64,000 nt of DNA from Mycetohabitans sp. B8 (GTDB lineage Bacteria; Pseudomonadota; Gammaproteobacteria; Burkholderiales; Burkholderiaceae). Shown here in pieces: positions 29,782 through 40,802 of this stretch. The DNA lies in assembly GCF_021991875.1 (NCBI RefSeq), contig NZ_JAHLKR010000019.1, positions 1-64,000 on the forward strand, read 5' to 3'. Each line of letters starts with the position of its first letter. Position 1 is the first letter of the stretch. Both the position numbers and the translations under genes were made by a program. The notes beneath the pieces are model-generated. The model worked only from the letters and a program-made list of their open reading frames with translations, made no database searches and had not been told where the DNA came from.

Positions 29782-31002
29782 TCAGCCGTTCAGACCGCGC
29801 TCCAGGTCGCGCTTCAAGTCATCGACCCCTTCCAGGCCGACCGACATCCGAATCAAGCCTTCGGTGATACCAGCAACCGCTCGGGCCTGCGGCGTGATCC
29901 GCGCATGCGTGGTGGTCGCCGGATGGGTCAGCGTGGTACGCGTGTCGCCAAGATTACCCGTGATCGAGCAGATCCTCGTGCCGTCAATCACGCGCCATGC
30001 GTTAGCACGCATCTGCTCGGGCGAGTCGCCCTCAAGCTCGAACGATACGATCGCGCCACCGGCACGCTGCTGACGCTGGGCGAGCGCGTGCTGCGGATGC
30101 GACTGGAGCCCCGGATAGAAGACCCGGTTCACCGCCGGATGCGTCTCCAGCCAACGCGCCAACTCGAGTGCATTGGCTGACTGCCGCTCGAGCCGCACGT
30201 GCAGCGTCTCCATGCCCTTAAGCAGCACCCATGCGTTGAACGCGGACAGCGTCGGGCCGGCGCTGCGCACGAACGGGAACACCCTCTCCATCAACAGCTG
30301 CCGCGCCCCCACCAGCGCGCCGCCGAGCACGCGACCTTGGCCGTCCAGATACTTGGTGGCCGAGTGCATCACCACGTCTGCCCCAAGCTTCAGCGGCTGC
30401 TGCAACGCCGGGCTACAGAAGCAGTTGTCGACGACGAACAACGCCCCTGCCTGCTTCGCAATCTGGCTCACCGCTTCGATGTCCGACACCTCGGTGAGCG
30501 GATTCGACGGCGTCTCCAGAAAAAACATCCGGGTGGTGGGCGCCACCGCGCGACGCCAGGCATCCAGGTCGGACGGATCGACGAACGTCGTCGTGATGCC
30601 CAGCCGCGGCAGCATCTGCGCGAACATGCCGAGCGTCGAGCCAAACAGGCTCCGAGAACTGACGATGTGTTCACCGGCCTGCAGCACTGACAATACAATC
30701 GACAGGATAGCGCTCATGCCGGAAGCGGTCGCGATGCAAGCCTCACCGCCTTCGAGCGCCGCCAGACGGTCCTGGAACATCGATACCGTCGGATTCGTGA
30801 AGCGCGAATAAGTGAAGCTGTTTTCGGAGTCGGCAAAGCGCTCGGCGGCCTGCGCCGCGCTGTCGAAACAGAAACTCGAAGTCAGCAGCAACGCTTCGGA
30901 GTGCTCGTTGAACGGCGTGCGCCGCGTACCGGCACGCACCGCCAGCGTATCGCTGGACAATCCTTGCAAGTCCCCGTCGGGCGGGTGCAGAAAATCGTTC
31001 AC
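29782..31002 (-). CDS. metZ: O-succinylhomoserine sulfhydrylase
   Basis: About 406 residues. A PLP enzyme of the Cys/Met family that makes homocysteine directly from O-succinylhomoserine and sulfide. The PLP lysine is in MHSATKYLDGQGRVLGG, and SRFTNPTVSMFQDRLAALEG is the usual N-terminal signature. The assignment to metZ rather than metB/metY rests on this signature and the position after purF, as in Burkholderia and Pseudomonas. The start is probably GTG at 31002 (VNDFLHPPDG), 28 bp after purF; upstream in-frame codons run into purF. Confidence 0.88.
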   Translation of the reverse strand: MNDFLHPPDGDLQGLSSDTLAVRAGTRRTPFNEHSEALLLTSSFCFDSAAQAAERFADSENSFTYSRFTNPTVSMFQDRLAALEGGEACIATASGMSAILSIVLSVLQAGEHIVSSRSLFGSTLGMFAQMLPRLGITTTFVDPSDLDAWRRAVAPTTRMFFLETPSNPLTEVSDIEAVSQIAKQAGALFVVDNCFCSPALQQPLKLGADVVMHSATKYLDGQGRVLGGALVGARQLLMERVFPFVRSAGPTLSAFNAWVLLKGMETLHVRLERQSANALELARWLETHPAVNRVFYPGLQSHPQHALAQRQQRAGGAIVSFELEGDSPEQMRANAWRVIDGTRICSITGNLGDTRTTLTHPATTTHARITPQARAVAGITEGLIRMSVGLEGVDDLKRDLERGLNG

Positions 31003-31030
31003 GGATGACGTTCGCCGATGGATTGCTTGC

Positions 31031-32566
31031 TTATTCAACCGCCAAATGCAGGTGCAGTTGTGAGCGATCGTTGCCTTCGCCGGCCGCATCCCGGTCCGAC
31101 TGCGACGCCCGATCGAGCCGCACCCGTTCGATCTTGCTTAGATACTCGGTCGTCACGTCGCCGGTGATGTAGTGGCCATCGAAACACGATGCCTCGAAAT
31201 TCTGCAGCTGCGGGTTCGTGTCACGCACCGCCTGCTTCATGTCCTCGACGTCCTGGTAGACGAGCGCATCGGCGCCGATGATCTGCGCCACTTCCTGGTC
31301 GGTCCGACCGTGCGCCACCAATTCACCGCGGGTCGGCATATCGATACCATACACATTCGGGAACCGCACTGGCGGTGCCGCCGAGGCAAAGATCACCTTG
31401 TTCGCGCCGGCGTCGCGCGCCATTTGCACGATCTCTTGTGACGTGGTGCCGCGCACGATCGAGTCATCGACGATCAGCACGTTGCGGCCCTTGAATTCGA
31501 CCGCCATCGCGTTGAGCTTCTGGCGCACCGACTTCTTACGCACTGCCTGACCCGGCATGATGAAGGTACGGCCAACATAGCGGTTCTTGAAGAACCCTTC
31601 GCGATATTCGATATTGAGCTTCTTGGCGACCTGCATCGCCGCCGGCCGCGACGAATCAGGAATCGGCATCACGACATCGATCTGCATGCCGGGCAGCGTG
31701 CGCTTGATCTTCTCGGCCAAGTAGTCGCCCATGCGCAGCCGCGCGTCATAGACGGGCACGCCATCGAGTACCGAGTCAGGCCGCGCCAGGTAGACCAACT
31801 CGAAGATACACGGGTTTAGGCTGGGATGCTGTGCGCATTGCTTAGCGTGCAGCTTGCCATCCATGCCGATGAACACGGCTTCGCCGGGCGCCACGTCCCG
31901 CACGAACTCGAAACCAATGCCCTCGAGCGCGACCGATTCGGACGCAATCATCCACTCGGTGCCCTGCGCGGTGTCGTGCTTGCCGATGGCCAGCGGTCGG
32001 ATACCATGCGGATCGCGAAACGCCAGCAACCCGTATCCGGCAATCAGCGCGACGATCGCATAAGAGCCCTTCACGCGCCGGTGCACGCCGGACACCGCCT
32101 TGAAGATCGCGTCAGGCTCCAGCGAGAATCCGGTCGTGGCTAACTGCAGCTCGTGTGCGAACACGTTGAGCAATACCTCGGAATCGGAACTCGTATTGAT
32201 GTGCCGGCGATCGATGCGGAACATCTCGTCTTTGAGCTGTTCCCAGTTCGTCACGTTGCCGTTGTGCGCGAGGATGACGCCGAACGGTGCATTCACGTAG
32301 AACGGTTGGGCTTCCTCCGCACTGCTGGCCGAACCGGCGGTCGGATAGCGGACCTGGCCAATCCCGCAGTTGCCAGGCAACGAGCGCATGTTGCGCGTGC
32401 GGAACACGTCGCGCACCATGCCGTTTGCCTTGTACATGTGGAACGTGCTGCCGTTGGCCGTTGCAATACCGGCCGCGTCCTGGCCACGATGCTGCAGCAA
32501 GAGCAAGCTGTCGTAAATCAGCTGATTGATGGGAAACTGGGAAATTACGCCTACGATGCCGCACAT
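31031..32566 (-). CDS. purF: Amidophosphoribosyltransferase
   Basis: 511 residues. First step of purine synthesis: transfers glutamine nitrogen to PRPP. It begins MCGIVGVISQ, with Cys2 the glutaminase nucleophile exposed after Met removal (no long propeptide). The PRTase motif is VLIVDDSIVRGTTSQ. It sits between cvpA and metZ, the cvpA-purF pairing of many proteobacteria. Confidence 0.97.
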   Translation of the reverse strand: MCGIVGVISQFPINQLIYDSLLLLQHRGQDAAGIATANGSTFHMYKANGMVRDVFRTRNMRSLPGNCGIGQVRYPTAGSASSAEEAQPFYVNAPFGVILAHNGNVTNWEQLKDEMFRIDRRHINTSSDSEVLLNVFAHELQLATTGFSLEPDAIFKAVSGVHRRVKGSYAIVALIAGYGLLAFRDPHGIRPLAIGKHDTAQGTEWMIASESVALEGIGFEFVRDVAPGEAVFIGMDGKLHAKQCAQHPSLNPCIFELVYLARPDSVLDGVPVYDARLRMGDYLAEKIKRTLPGMQIDVVMPIPDSSRPAAMQVAKKLNIEYREGFFKNRYVGRTFIMPGQAVRKKSVRQKLNAMAVEFKGRNVLIVDDSIVRGTTSQEIVQMARDAGANKVIFASAAPPVRFPNVYGIDMPTRGELVAHGRTDQEVAQIIGADALVYQDVEDMKQAVRDTNPQLQNFEASCFDGHYITGDVTTEYLSKIERVRLDRASQSDRDAAGEGNDRSQLHLHLAVE

Positions 32567-32602
32567 GGCATGTCCTTCATAGAAATTGAATCCGGGTGCC
32601 GC

Positions 32603-33109
32603 TCAGAAATGCACGTACGCTGCGATCGCGGCCGGCAGGAACGGTTTCAGTTCGCGCACGCCATGCTCGGCGTAAGGCCTGAACATCGCGTTGCGCCAAA
32701 AATCCTGTCGCGGCAGCTCGGTCAACCCGGCGACCGCCACCAATACGAGTACCAGCAGCACGCCTCGTATCAGCCCAAATAGTATGCCCAACGTGCGATC
32801 GACGCCGCGCAGCCCGCCGGCGTCGGCAAGCCGGGTAAGCAGCGCACCGACCACGCCAGAGACAGCCAGTACAGCCGCCGCCAAGCCGAAGAACACGACC
32901 AGATACTGCGTCAGCACGCCGCCAGGCCAGTTCGCCGGCACATAGCGCGCCAGTGCTGGCGCATAGACCGCGGCGACAATGAACGCGACGATCCACCCGA
33001 TCAGGCCGAATACCTCCGCCAGCAGCCCCCGCCACATTCCGCGCAGCGCCGACAGGCCAATGAGCGCGACCACGGCGTAGTCGAAAGCGGTTAACGTCGC
33101 GTCTGTCAC
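32603..33109 (-). CDS. cvpA: CvpA family inner-membrane protein
   Basis: 168 residues with four hydrophobic segments (near 8-25, 30-50, 65-90 and 100-125). CvpA was named for colicin V production and is widely paired with purF; its biochemical role is unclear. Gaps to purF (36 bp) and the SPOR gene (15 bp) suggest one transcript. Confidence 0.9.
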   Translation of the reverse strand: MTDATLTAFDYAVVALIGLSALRGMWRGLLAEVFGLIGWIVAFIVAAVYAPALARYVPANWPGGVLTQYLVVFFGLAAAVLAVSGVVGALLTRLADAGGLRGVDRTLGILFGLIRGVLLVLVLVAVAGLTELPRQDFWRNAMFRPYAEHGVRELKPFLPAAIAAYVHF

Positions 33110-33124
33110 TTTGTCAGCCGTTCT

Positions 33125-33982
33125 CTACTGCGTACGCTTGCTGTCGCCGCCCGAGGTCAAGCCGGCCTCGCGCACCTTCCTCACCGCGGCAGCGGCCGCC
33201 GAACGATCAGCGAAGGGCCCGGCGCGCAATAGGATGCGCTCGCGGCCATCGGACTGGCGCCGGCGCTCGACATAGGCTGGCACGCCGAGCGCCTTCAACC
33301 GACCCACCCAATCCCGAGCGACAGCATCGCTGTTCAGCGCGCCCAGTTGCACCACGTAGCGATTGCCGGCTGGCGCATTCGGCGTACCACCGGGGCTCGA
33401 CGCGTCGAATGGCGCATCCGCACCGCTTTGCGCTCGAGCGCGCCCGGTTTCCATCGCAGTCTTGCGCCGCGGCGGCGGCGCGGTGGTCGGCGGCGTGCCG
33501 GACGGCACCGTGCCGGGCTTGGCCGTCATATTGACCGCTCCACTGGCCAACGCAGTAGCGTTGCGTGGCGGTGTCGTGGCGCGTGCGGCATCATTGGCGC
33601 CATACGCTCCGTTCGCGGTAGTAGGCGGCGGATTGCCCGGCGCCGCAGCCGGCATCCCATCATCGTCATACCCATGTGACGATGCCGGCGCCGATTCGGG
33701 CCGCGCCGGAATCTGAATGGCGATGTCGTCGGTAAAGGGCTTGGGGTGAGAGTCGAGAATCATCGGCAGTGCAACCACGGCCGCCACGACCAGCGCAATC
33801 GCACCGACCAGGCGCCGACGCGCGCGCTGTTTCTCAGGCAGCGTCGGATCGAGCAGCATCGCGTCCGGCTCCGTACCGCGCTCGGCACGCCGCTCGCTGC
33901 GGTTCGTGCGGCCGGCACGGCTCCCCGACGTGGTCCGGGACGCGCCCGCGTCGTCTTTGCTGCCGAAGGAAAACAATCCCAT
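33125..33982 (-). CDS. SPOR-domain membrane protein (DedD/FtsN-like)
   Basis: 285 residues. A short cytoplasmic start (MGLFSFGSKDD), one membrane segment (~60-78, LVGAIALVVAAVVALPMIL), a long Pro/Ala/Thr-rich linker, and a C-terminal SPOR domain (YVVQLGALNSDAVARDWVGR to LRAGPFADRSAAAAAVRKV). SPOR domains bind denuded peptidoglycan at the division septum, so this is a likely cell-division protein. The position between folC and cvpA matches dedD in gamma-proteobacteria. The start at 33982 puts the membrane segment near the N-terminus. Confidence 0.9.
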   Translation of the reverse strand: MGLFSFGSKDDAGASRTTSGSRAGRTNRSERRAERGTEPDAMLLDPTLPEKQRARRRLVGAIALVVAAVVALPMILDSHPKPFTDDIAIQIPARPESAPASSHGYDDDGMPAAAPGNPPPTTANGAYGANDAARATTPPRNATALASGAVNMTAKPGTVPSGTPPTTAPPPRRKTAMETGRARAQSGADAPFDASSPGGTPNAPAGNRYVVQLGALNSDAVARDWVGRLKALGVPAYVERRRQSDGRERILLRAGPFADRSAAAAAVRKVREAGLTSGGDSKRTQ

Positions 33983-34038
33983 ATGTGGCTCGTGGCGGCG
34001 CCGGCAGGCCGGTCTGCCCGGCTCGCGCGCCGCGCGGA

Positions 34039-35364
34039 TCAATGATGCTGCATCTTACGGTAGGCCATCACGCCGGCTACCGTATAGAAACTGCCGAAAA
34101 CCACGATTCTATCATTTTCGGATGCCCGGCTGAGGGCATCCTGATAGGCCAGCTGCGGATTCGCGAACCGCCGGATCGACGCGTCCGACGGCGCGTCAGG
34201 GTCGCCGCGCGCCCCACCCAGCGCCTCCAATGTCTGTTCGATGTCGATCGCACGGGCCGCGCGCGGCGTGGGTAATTCGGTCACGCACCAATGGTCGACC
34301 TCGCCTTTCAAGCGTGCAAGCACGCCGGCGATATCCTTGTCGGCCATCGCGCCGAACACCGCATAGGTGTAAGGGAAATAGCCCATGTTGCCCAGATTCT
34401 GTGCCAGCACCGCGGCCGCGTGAGGATTATGCGCGACATCAAGCACAATCGCCGGTTTGCCGGGCAACACCTGGAAGCGCCCGGGCAGCTCGACGCTGAC
34501 CAGCCCGAGCCGGATATCCTGCGCGCTGACCGGCAGACGCTCGCGCAGCGCCTCAAGCGCAGCGAGCGCCGCCGCGGTATTGAGCAACTGGTTTGCGCCG
34601 CGCAGCGCCGGATAGGCCAGTGCCGCGCGTTTCAGCGAGCGGCCGCAGTAGCTCCATTGCTGCCGCTCGCTGCCGGCATGACCTTCGTAGTGAAAGTCGC
34701 GGTTAAATAGCCACAGGTCGGCGCCGATCGCCTCGGCATGCTCGACCACACTATGCGGCGGCAACGGATCGCCGACGATCGCCGGCTTGCCAGGACGAAA
34801 AATCCCCGCCTTTTCGCGGCCAATCTGCTCCCGCGTGTCGCCAAGGTAATGCTGGTGGTCCAAATCCACGCTGGTGATGACCGCACAATCGGCATCGATG
34901 ATATTCACCGCGTCGAGCCGGCCGCCCAGGCCGACCTCCAGGATCACCGCATCGAGCTGGCGCGAGGCGAACAAGCGCATGATCGCCAGCGTCGTGAACT
35001 CGAAGTAAGTCAGTGACACCGGCTCGGGCAACGACAACCGTGCAACCTCGACCGCCTCAAAATGCGGCAGTAGTTCGTCATCGGTCGCATTGCGGCCGTC
35101 CACGCGTGCGCGTTCGTTAAACTCGAGCAGGTGTGGCGACGTGTGGCACCCGACGTGGTAGCCGGCACGCAGCAAAATCGCTTCCAGGATCGCGCACGTC
35201 GATCCCTTGCCGTTGGTGCCGCCCACCGTGATCACCGGGCAGTCGAACTGCAGGCCGAGCGCTGCCTTGACGCGTCCAATGCGCGCCAGCCCCATGTCGA
35301 TACCGACTGGATGGGCGGTTTCCAGATGCGCGAGCCAATCCTGAAGCGTTGCGAAAACAGTCAT
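34039..35364 (-). CDS. folC: Folylpolyglutamate synthase / dihydrofolate synthase
   Basis: 441 residues from MTVFATLQDW. Adds glutamate to dihydropteroate and folates using ATP. The P-loop is VGGTNGKGSTCAILEAILL, and the Mur-ligase type centre and C-terminal domain (VLDVAHNPHAA) are present. An upstream GTG at 35388 would add eight residues and nearly touch accD; the ATG has GGGG close upstream and fits the family better. Confidence 0.94.
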   Translation of the reverse strand: MTVFATLQDWLAHLETAHPVGIDMGLARIGRVKAALGLQFDCPVITVGGTNGKGSTCAILEAILLRAGYHVGCHTSPHLLEFNERARVDGRNATDDELLPHFEAVEVARLSLPEPVSLTYFEFTTLAIMRLFASRQLDAVILEVGLGGRLDAVNIIDADCAVITSVDLDHQHYLGDTREQIGREKAGIFRPGKPAIVGDPLPPHSVVEHAEAIGADLWLFNRDFHYEGHAGSERQQWSYCGRSLKRAALAYPALRGANQLLNTAAALAALEALRERLPVSAQDIRLGLVSVELPGRFQVLPGKPAIVLDVAHNPHAAAVLAQNLGNMGYFPYTYAVFGAMADKDIAGVLARLKGEVDHWCVTELPTPRAARAIDIEQTLEALGGARGDPDAPSDASIRRFANPQLAYQDALSRASENDRIVVFGSFYTVAGVMAYRKMQHH

Positions 35365-35392
35365 GACAGCCCCAGTGTCGAGCGCCACCGCT

Positions 35393-36265
35393 TCACGCGA
35401 CCGCGTCCGCCGGCTGGTGCGTCAACAGCGCGATCAGCCGGGCAATTTCCTCGCGCATCTTGCGCCGATCCACGATCATGTCAATCGCGCCTTTTTGCAG
35501 CAGGAATTCCGAACGCTGAAAGCCCTCTGGCAGTTTCTCGCGCACCGTCTGCTCGATCACGCGCGGGCCGGCGAAGCCGATCAGCGCGCGAGGCTCAGCC
35601 ATCACGACATCGCCCAAGAACGCGAAGCTGGCCGACACGCCGCCCATCGTCGGGTCCGTCAGCACTGAGATGAACGGCAACTTAGCCTCGGAGAGCTTCG
35701 TGAGCATCGCCGTAGTCTTAGCCATCTGCATCAGCGATAGCACGCTTTCCTGCATCCGCGCGCCGCCCGATGCGGCAAAGCAAATAAACGGGACCTGCTG
35801 CTCGAGCGCGTTCTTTGCGCCGCGCACGAAGCGCTCGCCGACGACCGAGCCCATCGAGCCCCCCATGAACGCAAACTCGAAGCAGGCGACCACCACTGGC
35901 AATGTGTGGATCGCCCCGCCCATCACGACCATCGCGTCGGTCTCGCCGGTATCGTCCATCGCGTCCTTGAGCCGATCCGGGTATTTACGGCTGTCCTTGA
36001 ACTTCAGCGCGTCGACCGGCACGATCTCCTGGCCGATTTCATAGCGGCCCTCCGGATCGAGCAACACGTCCAACCGCTCGCGCGCACCCATCCGCATGTG
36101 GTGATCGCACTTCGGACACACGTGCAGGTTGGCCTGCACATCATTGCGGTAAAGCACCGCCTCGCAGTTCGGGCACTTGACCCACAGTCCTTCCGGGATG
36201 CTCTTGCGGCTGCGCGGATCCGTTTGCTTAATCTTCGGCGGCAGCAGTTTATCCAGCCAACTCAT
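35393..36265 (-). CDS. accD: Acetyl-CoA carboxylase carboxyltransferase subunit beta
   Basis: 290 residues. Makes malonyl-CoA together with AccA. The N-terminal zinc ribbon has CPNC and CPKC, and the crotonase-like core includes [18 protein letters not shown] and [12 protein letters not shown]. It begins [12 protein letters not shown]; a longer frame upstream overlaps trpA and is not used. trpA-accD-folC is a common order in beta- and gamma-proteobacteria. Confidence 0.97.
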   Translation of the reverse strand: MSWLDKLLPPKIKQTDPRSRKSIPEGLWVKCPNCEAVLYRNDVQANLHVCPKCDHHMRMGARERLDVLLDPEGRYEIGQEIVPVDALKFKDSRKYPDRLKDAMDDTGETDAMVVMGGAIHTLPVVVACFEFAFMGGSMGSVVGERFVRGAKNALEQQVPFICFAASGGARMQESVLSLMQMAKTTAMLTKLSEAKLPFISVLTDPTMGGVSASFAFLGDVVMAEPRALIGFAGPRVIEQTVREKLPEGFQRSEFLLQKGAIDMIVDRRKMREEIARLIALLTHQPADAVA

Positions 36266-36308
36266 GAAAGCTCCTCGATGCGTAGGTTCGTCGCGGCATG
36301 CGCCGGGC

Positions 36309-37112
36309 TCAAGCCGCGTGGTCCAGCGCGTGCCGCACCTCGGCGACAAACGCCTTGAGCACGTGCGCGGCGTCCTGCCCGGGCGTGTGCTCGAGCAGTT
36401 GGACAATGCGGCTGCCGATCACGACCGCGTCGCTAACCTGAGCGACCGCACGGGCCGTGGCGGCATCGCGAATGCCAAAACCGACTCCAATCGGCAAAGG
36501 CACCCGCGCCTTGATGGCCGGCATTTTACCTGCGATGCTGGAAACGTCGAGATTTGCCGCACCGGTCACGCCCTTGAGCGACACATAATAGACATAGCCG
36601 CTCGCCACGCGCCCAAGCGCGGCAATGCGCTCGTCGGTGGACGTTGGCGCAAGGAGGAAGATCGGATCGATGCCGTGGCCACGCATCGTATCGGCGAATT
36701 CGGCGGCTTCCTCGGGCGGATAGTCGACCACCAGCACGCCATCGACGCCGGCCTCGCGCGCCGCGGCGCCGAACGCCTCGCATCCCATCCGCTCGATCGG
36801 GTTCGCGTATCCCATCAGCACCACGGGTGTGTCACGGTCACGCTCACGAAACACGCGCACGTCGTCGAGCACGCGCCGCAGCGTGATGCCGCGCGCCAGT
36901 GCCCGTTCGGACGAGCGCTGGATCACGGGGCCGTCGGCCATCGGGTCCGAGAACGGCACACCCAGCTCGATCACGTCGGCACCGCCAGCGGCCAGCGCGT
37001 GCATAAACTCGACAGTGCGCGCCGGATCGGGGTCGCCCGCAGTCATGAAGGGAATCAGCCCCTTGCGTCGATCGCGGGTCAGCGCCGCAAACTTCGTTTT
37101 AATTCGGGACAT
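36309..37112 (-). CDS. trpA: Tryptophan synthase alpha subunit
   Basis: 267 residues. Cleaves indole-3-glycerol phosphate and passes indole to Trp[19 protein letters not shown] holds the catalytic Glu/Asp region, and [12 protein letters not shown] is the phosphate loop. The start overlaps the methyltransferase end by 14 bases, so the two are translationally linked. Confidence 0.97.
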   Translation of the reverse strand: MSRIKTKFAALTRDRRKGLIPFMTAGDPDPARTVEFMHALAAGGADVIELGVPFSDPMADGPVIQRSSERALARGITLRRVLDDVRVFRERDRDTPVVLMGYANPIERMGCEAFGAAAREAGVDGVLVVDYPPEEAAEFADTMRGHGIDPIFLLAPTSTDERIAALGRVASGYVYYVSLKGVTGAANLDVSSIAGKMPAIKARVPLPIGVGFGIRDAATARAVAQVSDAVVIGSRIVQLLEHTPGQDAAHVLKAFVAEVRHALDHAA

Positions 37113-38040
37113 GGAATGAAGTCTCGTCTAAAGTTGCGCGGCCTGCCTCAAGTTCAGCCAATCGCCGACGGGCAAGCGCGCAGTATTCAGGATTGATCTC
37201 GTAGCCGACAAAGCGGCGCTGGTGCCGTGCGCAGGCTACCGCGGTGGTGCCGCTACCCATGAACGGATCGAGCACCAGACCGCCCGGCGGGCAGCTAGAC
37301 AGCACCATTCGCTCGATGATCTCCAGCGGCTTTTGCGTCGGATGCGCGACGCGCTCGGCATGCTGGCGGTGCAGGCGCGACACCGACCAGACGTCCTTCG
37401 GGTTGTAGCCGAGTTCGAGCCATTTGCTGCCTTCGAAAATACGCCGCGAGCGGGCCTTCTTCGTGACAGGATCGTACGGGATACGCACCGAGTCCAGGTC
37501 GAAGTAATAGTCTTTGGACACTGCGAAAAAACCGATGTTGTCGTGCACTGACGTGAACCGGCGCGTCGTGCCGCCCATGCTCGGCACGCGCCGATCCCAG
37601 ATGATCTCGTTGATCATCGTGAGCCGGCGCTTCAAGAAGCAGAAGATCTCCGGCGCATATTGCCACGTGCAGAATACATACAGTGAGCCGCTCGGCTTAA
37701 GCTTTGAAATCGCCAACTCGAGCCAACGGCAGGTCCACGCGATGAAATCCTGGCCGTTGCGCTTATCCGAATCATTGCCATAGTCCTTGCCCAGCCCGTA
37801 TGGCGGGTCGGCCAGAATCAGGTCGATCGACTGATCCGCCAAGCTGCCCACGTCGGCGAGGAAATCACGATTGCGCAATGCAATCCCCGGCGAGATGGCG
37901 CACGGCTGCAGCGCGTTAAGCGCCAACGCGAAGTCGCGCCCGCCGCCGGCCGGCTCGCCGTGATGATCGTCAGGTCTGACGCGTTCGCTGAATTCGTCGC
38001 CGCCCATCGTGATCGATGTCGTATCGCGCGGCGTGCTCAA
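37099..38040 (-). CDS. Orphan DNA methyltransferase (N6-adenine/N4-cytosine, beta type)
   Basis: 313 residues from a TTG that overlaps the trpB stop; an ATG at 38007 ([12 protein letters not shown]) is the alternative. The catalytic motif [15 protein letters not shown] comes first and the SAM motif [18 protein letters not shown] near the end, the beta-class order of CcrM-like enzymes. No restriction gene is near, so it is a solitary methylase. It sits between trpB and trpA, overlapping both. I recall that Burkholderia cenocepacia has a trp-linked solitary methylase reported to modify GTWWAC; whether this one shares the site is inference. Confidence 0.9.
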   Translation of the reverse strand: MSTPRDTTSITMGGDEFSERVRPDDHHGEPAGGGRDFALALNALQPCAISPGIALRNRDFLADVGSLADQSIDLILADPPYGLGKDYGNDSDKRNGQDFIAWTCRWLELAISKLKPSGSLYVFCTWQYAPEIFCFLKRRLTMINEIIWDRRVPSMGGTTRRFTSVHDNIGFFAVSKDYYFDLDSVRIPYDPVTKKARSRRIFEGSKWLELGYNPKDVWSVSRLHRQHAERVAHPTQKPLEIIERMVLSSCPPGGLVLDPFMGSGTTAVACARHQRRFVGYEINPEYCALARRRLAELEAGRATLDETSFHVPN

Positions 38041-39230
38041 AACGCAATGCCGGCGCGCTCGGCCACCGTATGCATGTCCTTGTCGCCGCGGCCCGACAAG
38101 TTCACCAGCAGCAACTGGTCACGCGCCAGACTCGGCGCGAGCTTCGCTGCATACGCAAGCGCGTGGCTGGACTCGAGCGCGGGAATGATGCCTTCGATGC
38201 GGCAGCAGTCGTGAAACGCCTTCAGTGCCTCATCATCCGTGATCCCGACGTACTGTGCACGGCCAGTATCGTGTAGCCACGCATGTTCCGGCCCGACACC
38301 CGGATAGTCCAGCCCCGCGGAAACCGAATGCGTATCGATGATCTGCCCGTTCTCGTCTTGCAACAAATAGGTGCGGTTACCATGCAGCACGCCAGGCGTG
38401 CCACCGATCAGCGATGCCGCGTGCCGGCCGGTGTCCACTCCGTCGCCGGCCGCCTCCACGCCGATCAATTGCACCGACGTATCGTCAATGTAAGGATAGA
38501 AAATGCCCATCGCATTCGAGCCGCCCCCCACGCATGCAATCACCGCGTCCGGCTGGCGGCCGACTAGCTCGGGCATCTGCACCCGACACTCGTCGCCGAT
38601 CACGCGCTGAAAGTCCCGCACCATCATCGGATACGGATGAGGGCCGGCCACGGTGCCGATGATGTAGAACGTGTTCTCGACATTCGTGACCCAGTCGCGC
38701 ATCGCCTCGTTCAGCGCGTCCTTCAGCGTGCGCGAGCCCGAGTCGACCGGCACGACGGTCGCCCCAAGCAGCTTCATCCGATAAACGTTCGCCGCCTGCC
38801 GGCGCACATCCTCGGCGCCCATGTACACCACGCATTCCATGCCAAGGCGCGCGGCGATCGTCGCCGTGGCCACACCGTGCTGGCCAGCGCCCGTCTCCGC
38901 GATGACGCGCGGCTTGCCCATGCGGCGCGCCAGCAACGCCTGGCCGATTACGTTGTTGACCTTGTGTGCACCAGTGTGATTCAAGTCCTCGCGCTTCAAG
39001 TAGATCTGCGCACCGCCGAGCAGCTCACTCCAACGCTGTGCGTGGTAGATCGGCGACGGACGGCCGACGAAATGCTTCAACTCGCGTGCATATTCGTCGA
39101 CGAACTCGGGGTCCTGCCGGTATTGGTCGTACGCATCACGCAGCTCGGCGAGCGCATGAACCAAGGTTTCGGCGACGAACACGCCACCATAAGGGCCGAA
39201 GTGGCCACGTTCATCAGGCAAGTTGTACAT
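38037..39230 (-). CDS. trpB: Tryptophan synthase beta subunit
   Basis: 397 residues. PLP enzyme joining indole and serine. The PLP lysine is in [18 protein letters not shown], the phosphate loop in [12 protein letters not shown], and [14 protein letters not shown] holds the substrate loop. [16 protein letters not shown] is the standard start; the longer frame upstream is not used. It lies 48 bp after trpF. Confidence 0.97.
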   Translation of the reverse strand: MYNLPDERGHFGPYGGVFVAETLVHALAELRDAYDQYRQDPEFVDEYARELKHFVGRPSPIYHAQRWSELLGGAQIYLKREDLNHTGAHKVNNVIGQALLARRMGKPRVIAETGAGQHGVATATIAARLGMECVVYMGAEDVRRQAANVYRMKLLGATVVPVDSGSRTLKDALNEAMRDWVTNVENTFYIIGTVAGPHPYPMMVRDFQRVIGDECRVQMPELVGRQPDAVIACVGGGSNAMGIFYPYIDDTSVQLIGVEAAGDGVDTGRHAASLIGGTPGVLHGNRTYLLQDENGQIIDTHSVSAGLDYPGVGPEHAWLHDTGRAQYVGITDDEALKAFHDCCRIEGIIPALESSHALAYAAKLAPSLARDQLLLVNLSGRGDKDMHTVAERAGIAF

Positions 39231-39278
39231 TGCGTCACTCTCGTCAGACTGGGCCCGCTTGTCACGCGAGCCCACTAT

Positions 39279-39998
39279 TCACCGGGCGCCCATCGCGGCC
39301 GCTGCCGCATCCGCGGCCCGCACGGCATCGACGAACGCCGCCATTCGGGCACGATCTTTCACACCCTTTGCACCCGGCACTTCGATGCCGCTGGACACAT
39401 CCACGGCATACGGGCGCACTCGGTGAATGGCGTCAGTGACGTTTTGCGCGCTCAACCCACCACTTAAAACGGCCTGACGCGCGATGTCTGCTGGAATAAG
39501 TGACCAATCGAAAACCTTTCCGCCTCCGCCATAGCCGGCGATCAGCGTGTCGAGCAGCAAGCCCGTCGCGCAAGCATAGTTGACGGATGATTCTACCAAA
39601 TCAACCGGCCGGGTATCCGGTCCGACACGTAGGGCGCGCAGCCAGCGCAAACCCGCGCGTCCCGCCAATGCAGCGCAGCGCTGCGGCGTCTCGTCGCCGT
39701 GAAATTGCACCATGCCGAGCGGCACCGCATCGAGCACCTGATCGAACAGCGCGTCATCGGCATTGACGAACAGCCCCACCACGGTCACGAATGCTGGGAC
39801 ACGGCGTGCCAGCGCGGCGGCAAGCTCGATGCTCACGCAACGCGGGCTAGGCGCGTAGAAGACCAGTCCAATCGCATCGGCGCCCAGTGCGACCGCGCAA
39901 TCGACGTCTTGCTCAGTGGACAAGCCACACAGCTTCACGCGCGTGCGCCGCGCGTGGCAGGCCGGCGCAGCGGCCCTGGTGAGTGCGGGCTCAGTCAC
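39279..39998 (-). CDS. trpF: Phosphoribosylanthranilate isomerase
   Basis: 239 residues. Amadori rearrangement of phosphoribosyl-anthranilate. The catalytic Cys is in [12 protein letters not shown] and the Asp in [16 protein letters not shown]. The start is the GTG at 39998, which overlaps the truA stop by eight bases; the extended upstream frame is truA read out of frame. It has a ~20-residue N-terminal extension before the barrel. Confidence 0.94.
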   Translation of the reverse strand: MTEPALTRAAAPACHARRTRVKLCGLSTEQDVDCAVALGADAIGLVFYAPSPRCVSIELAAALARRVPAFVTVVGLFVNADDALFDQVLDAVPLGMVQFHGDETPQRCAALAGRAGLRWLRALRVGPDTRPVDLVESSVNYACATGLLLDTLIAGYGGGGKVFDWSLIPADIARQAVLSGGLSAQNVTDAIHRVRPYAVDVSSGIEVPGAKGVKDRARMAAFVDAVRAADAAAAAMGAR

Positions 39999-40791
39999 GA
40001 TTCCATACCTCGCTGAACGGCAAACTAGAGAGATTGGGCAGCGGCACGCCGAAGTCGTCAGGATAGCCCACCTGCGCCAGATAGAGGCCGTCCGGCATGA
40101 ACGTCGGCGCCGCGTGCTTACGCTCGCGAGCGGCCAGCACTTCGGCCATCCAACAGGCCGGATGCCTGCGCCGCCCCACCGACACCAGGCAGCCCATGAT
40201 GTTGCGCACCATGTGGTGCAAAAACGCATTCGCGCGAAAGCGCAAATGCACGAACGGCCCGTGCTCGACGATATCGATCGCATACAGGTGCTTAACGGGG
40301 GTCTTCGCCTGGCAATCGGATGAGCGAAACGACGAAAAATCGTGCTCACCGATCAAATACCCGGCGGCCTCGCGCATCGCCTCGACATCCAGCGGCGTAT
40401 GAACCCACCCGGCGCGCGTCGCGAGCATCGGTGAGCGCACCGGATGCACATACAGCACATAGAAATACGTGCGCTCGAACGCCGCAAAGCGCGCGTGAAA
40501 AGTCGGCGGCACCGGCTTGGCCCACTGCACTGAGACACTGGGCGGCAAGAACGCGTTGACTCCACGAACCCACGAAAATTCCGCCCGGTCGAGCTGTGTA
40601 TCGAAATGCACGACTTGACCGAGCGCATGCACGCCCGTGTCGGTCCGGCCGGCGACGACAGTAGGCAGCGGCACTTGCGCGAACTGCTCCAGCGCACGCT
40701 CGAGCACGTTCTGCACCGTATTGCCGTGCGGCTGTGCCTGCCAGCCGCAGAACGCGGCGCCGTCATACTGGAGTCCCAGCGCAATGCGCAT
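39991..40791 (-). CDS. truA: tRNA pseudouridine(38-40) synthase
   Basis: 266 residues. Makes pseudouridine at positions 38-40 of the anticodon stem. The catalytic Asp is in [19 protein letters not shown], and the fold continues through [20 protein letters not shown] chose the ATG at 40791 (AGGGTGG just upstream) over a TTG at 40806. It lies between fimV and trpF, as in other Burkholderia and Pseudomonas. Confidence 0.95.
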   Translation of the reverse strand: MRIALGLQYDGAAFCGWQAQPHGNTVQNVLERALEQFAQVPLPTVVAGRTDTGVHALGQVVHFDTQLDRAEFSWVRGVNAFLPPSVSVQWAKPVPPTFHARFAAFERTYFYVLYVHPVRSPMLATRAGWVHTPLDVEAMREAAGYLIGEHDFSSFRSSDCQAKTPVKHLYAIDIVEHGPFVHLRFRANAFLHHMVRNIMGCLVSVGRRRHPACWMAEVLAARERKHAAPTFMPDGLYLAQVGYPDDFGVPLPNLSSLPFSEVWNRD

Positions 40792-40802
40792 CGCCACCCT
40801 GC

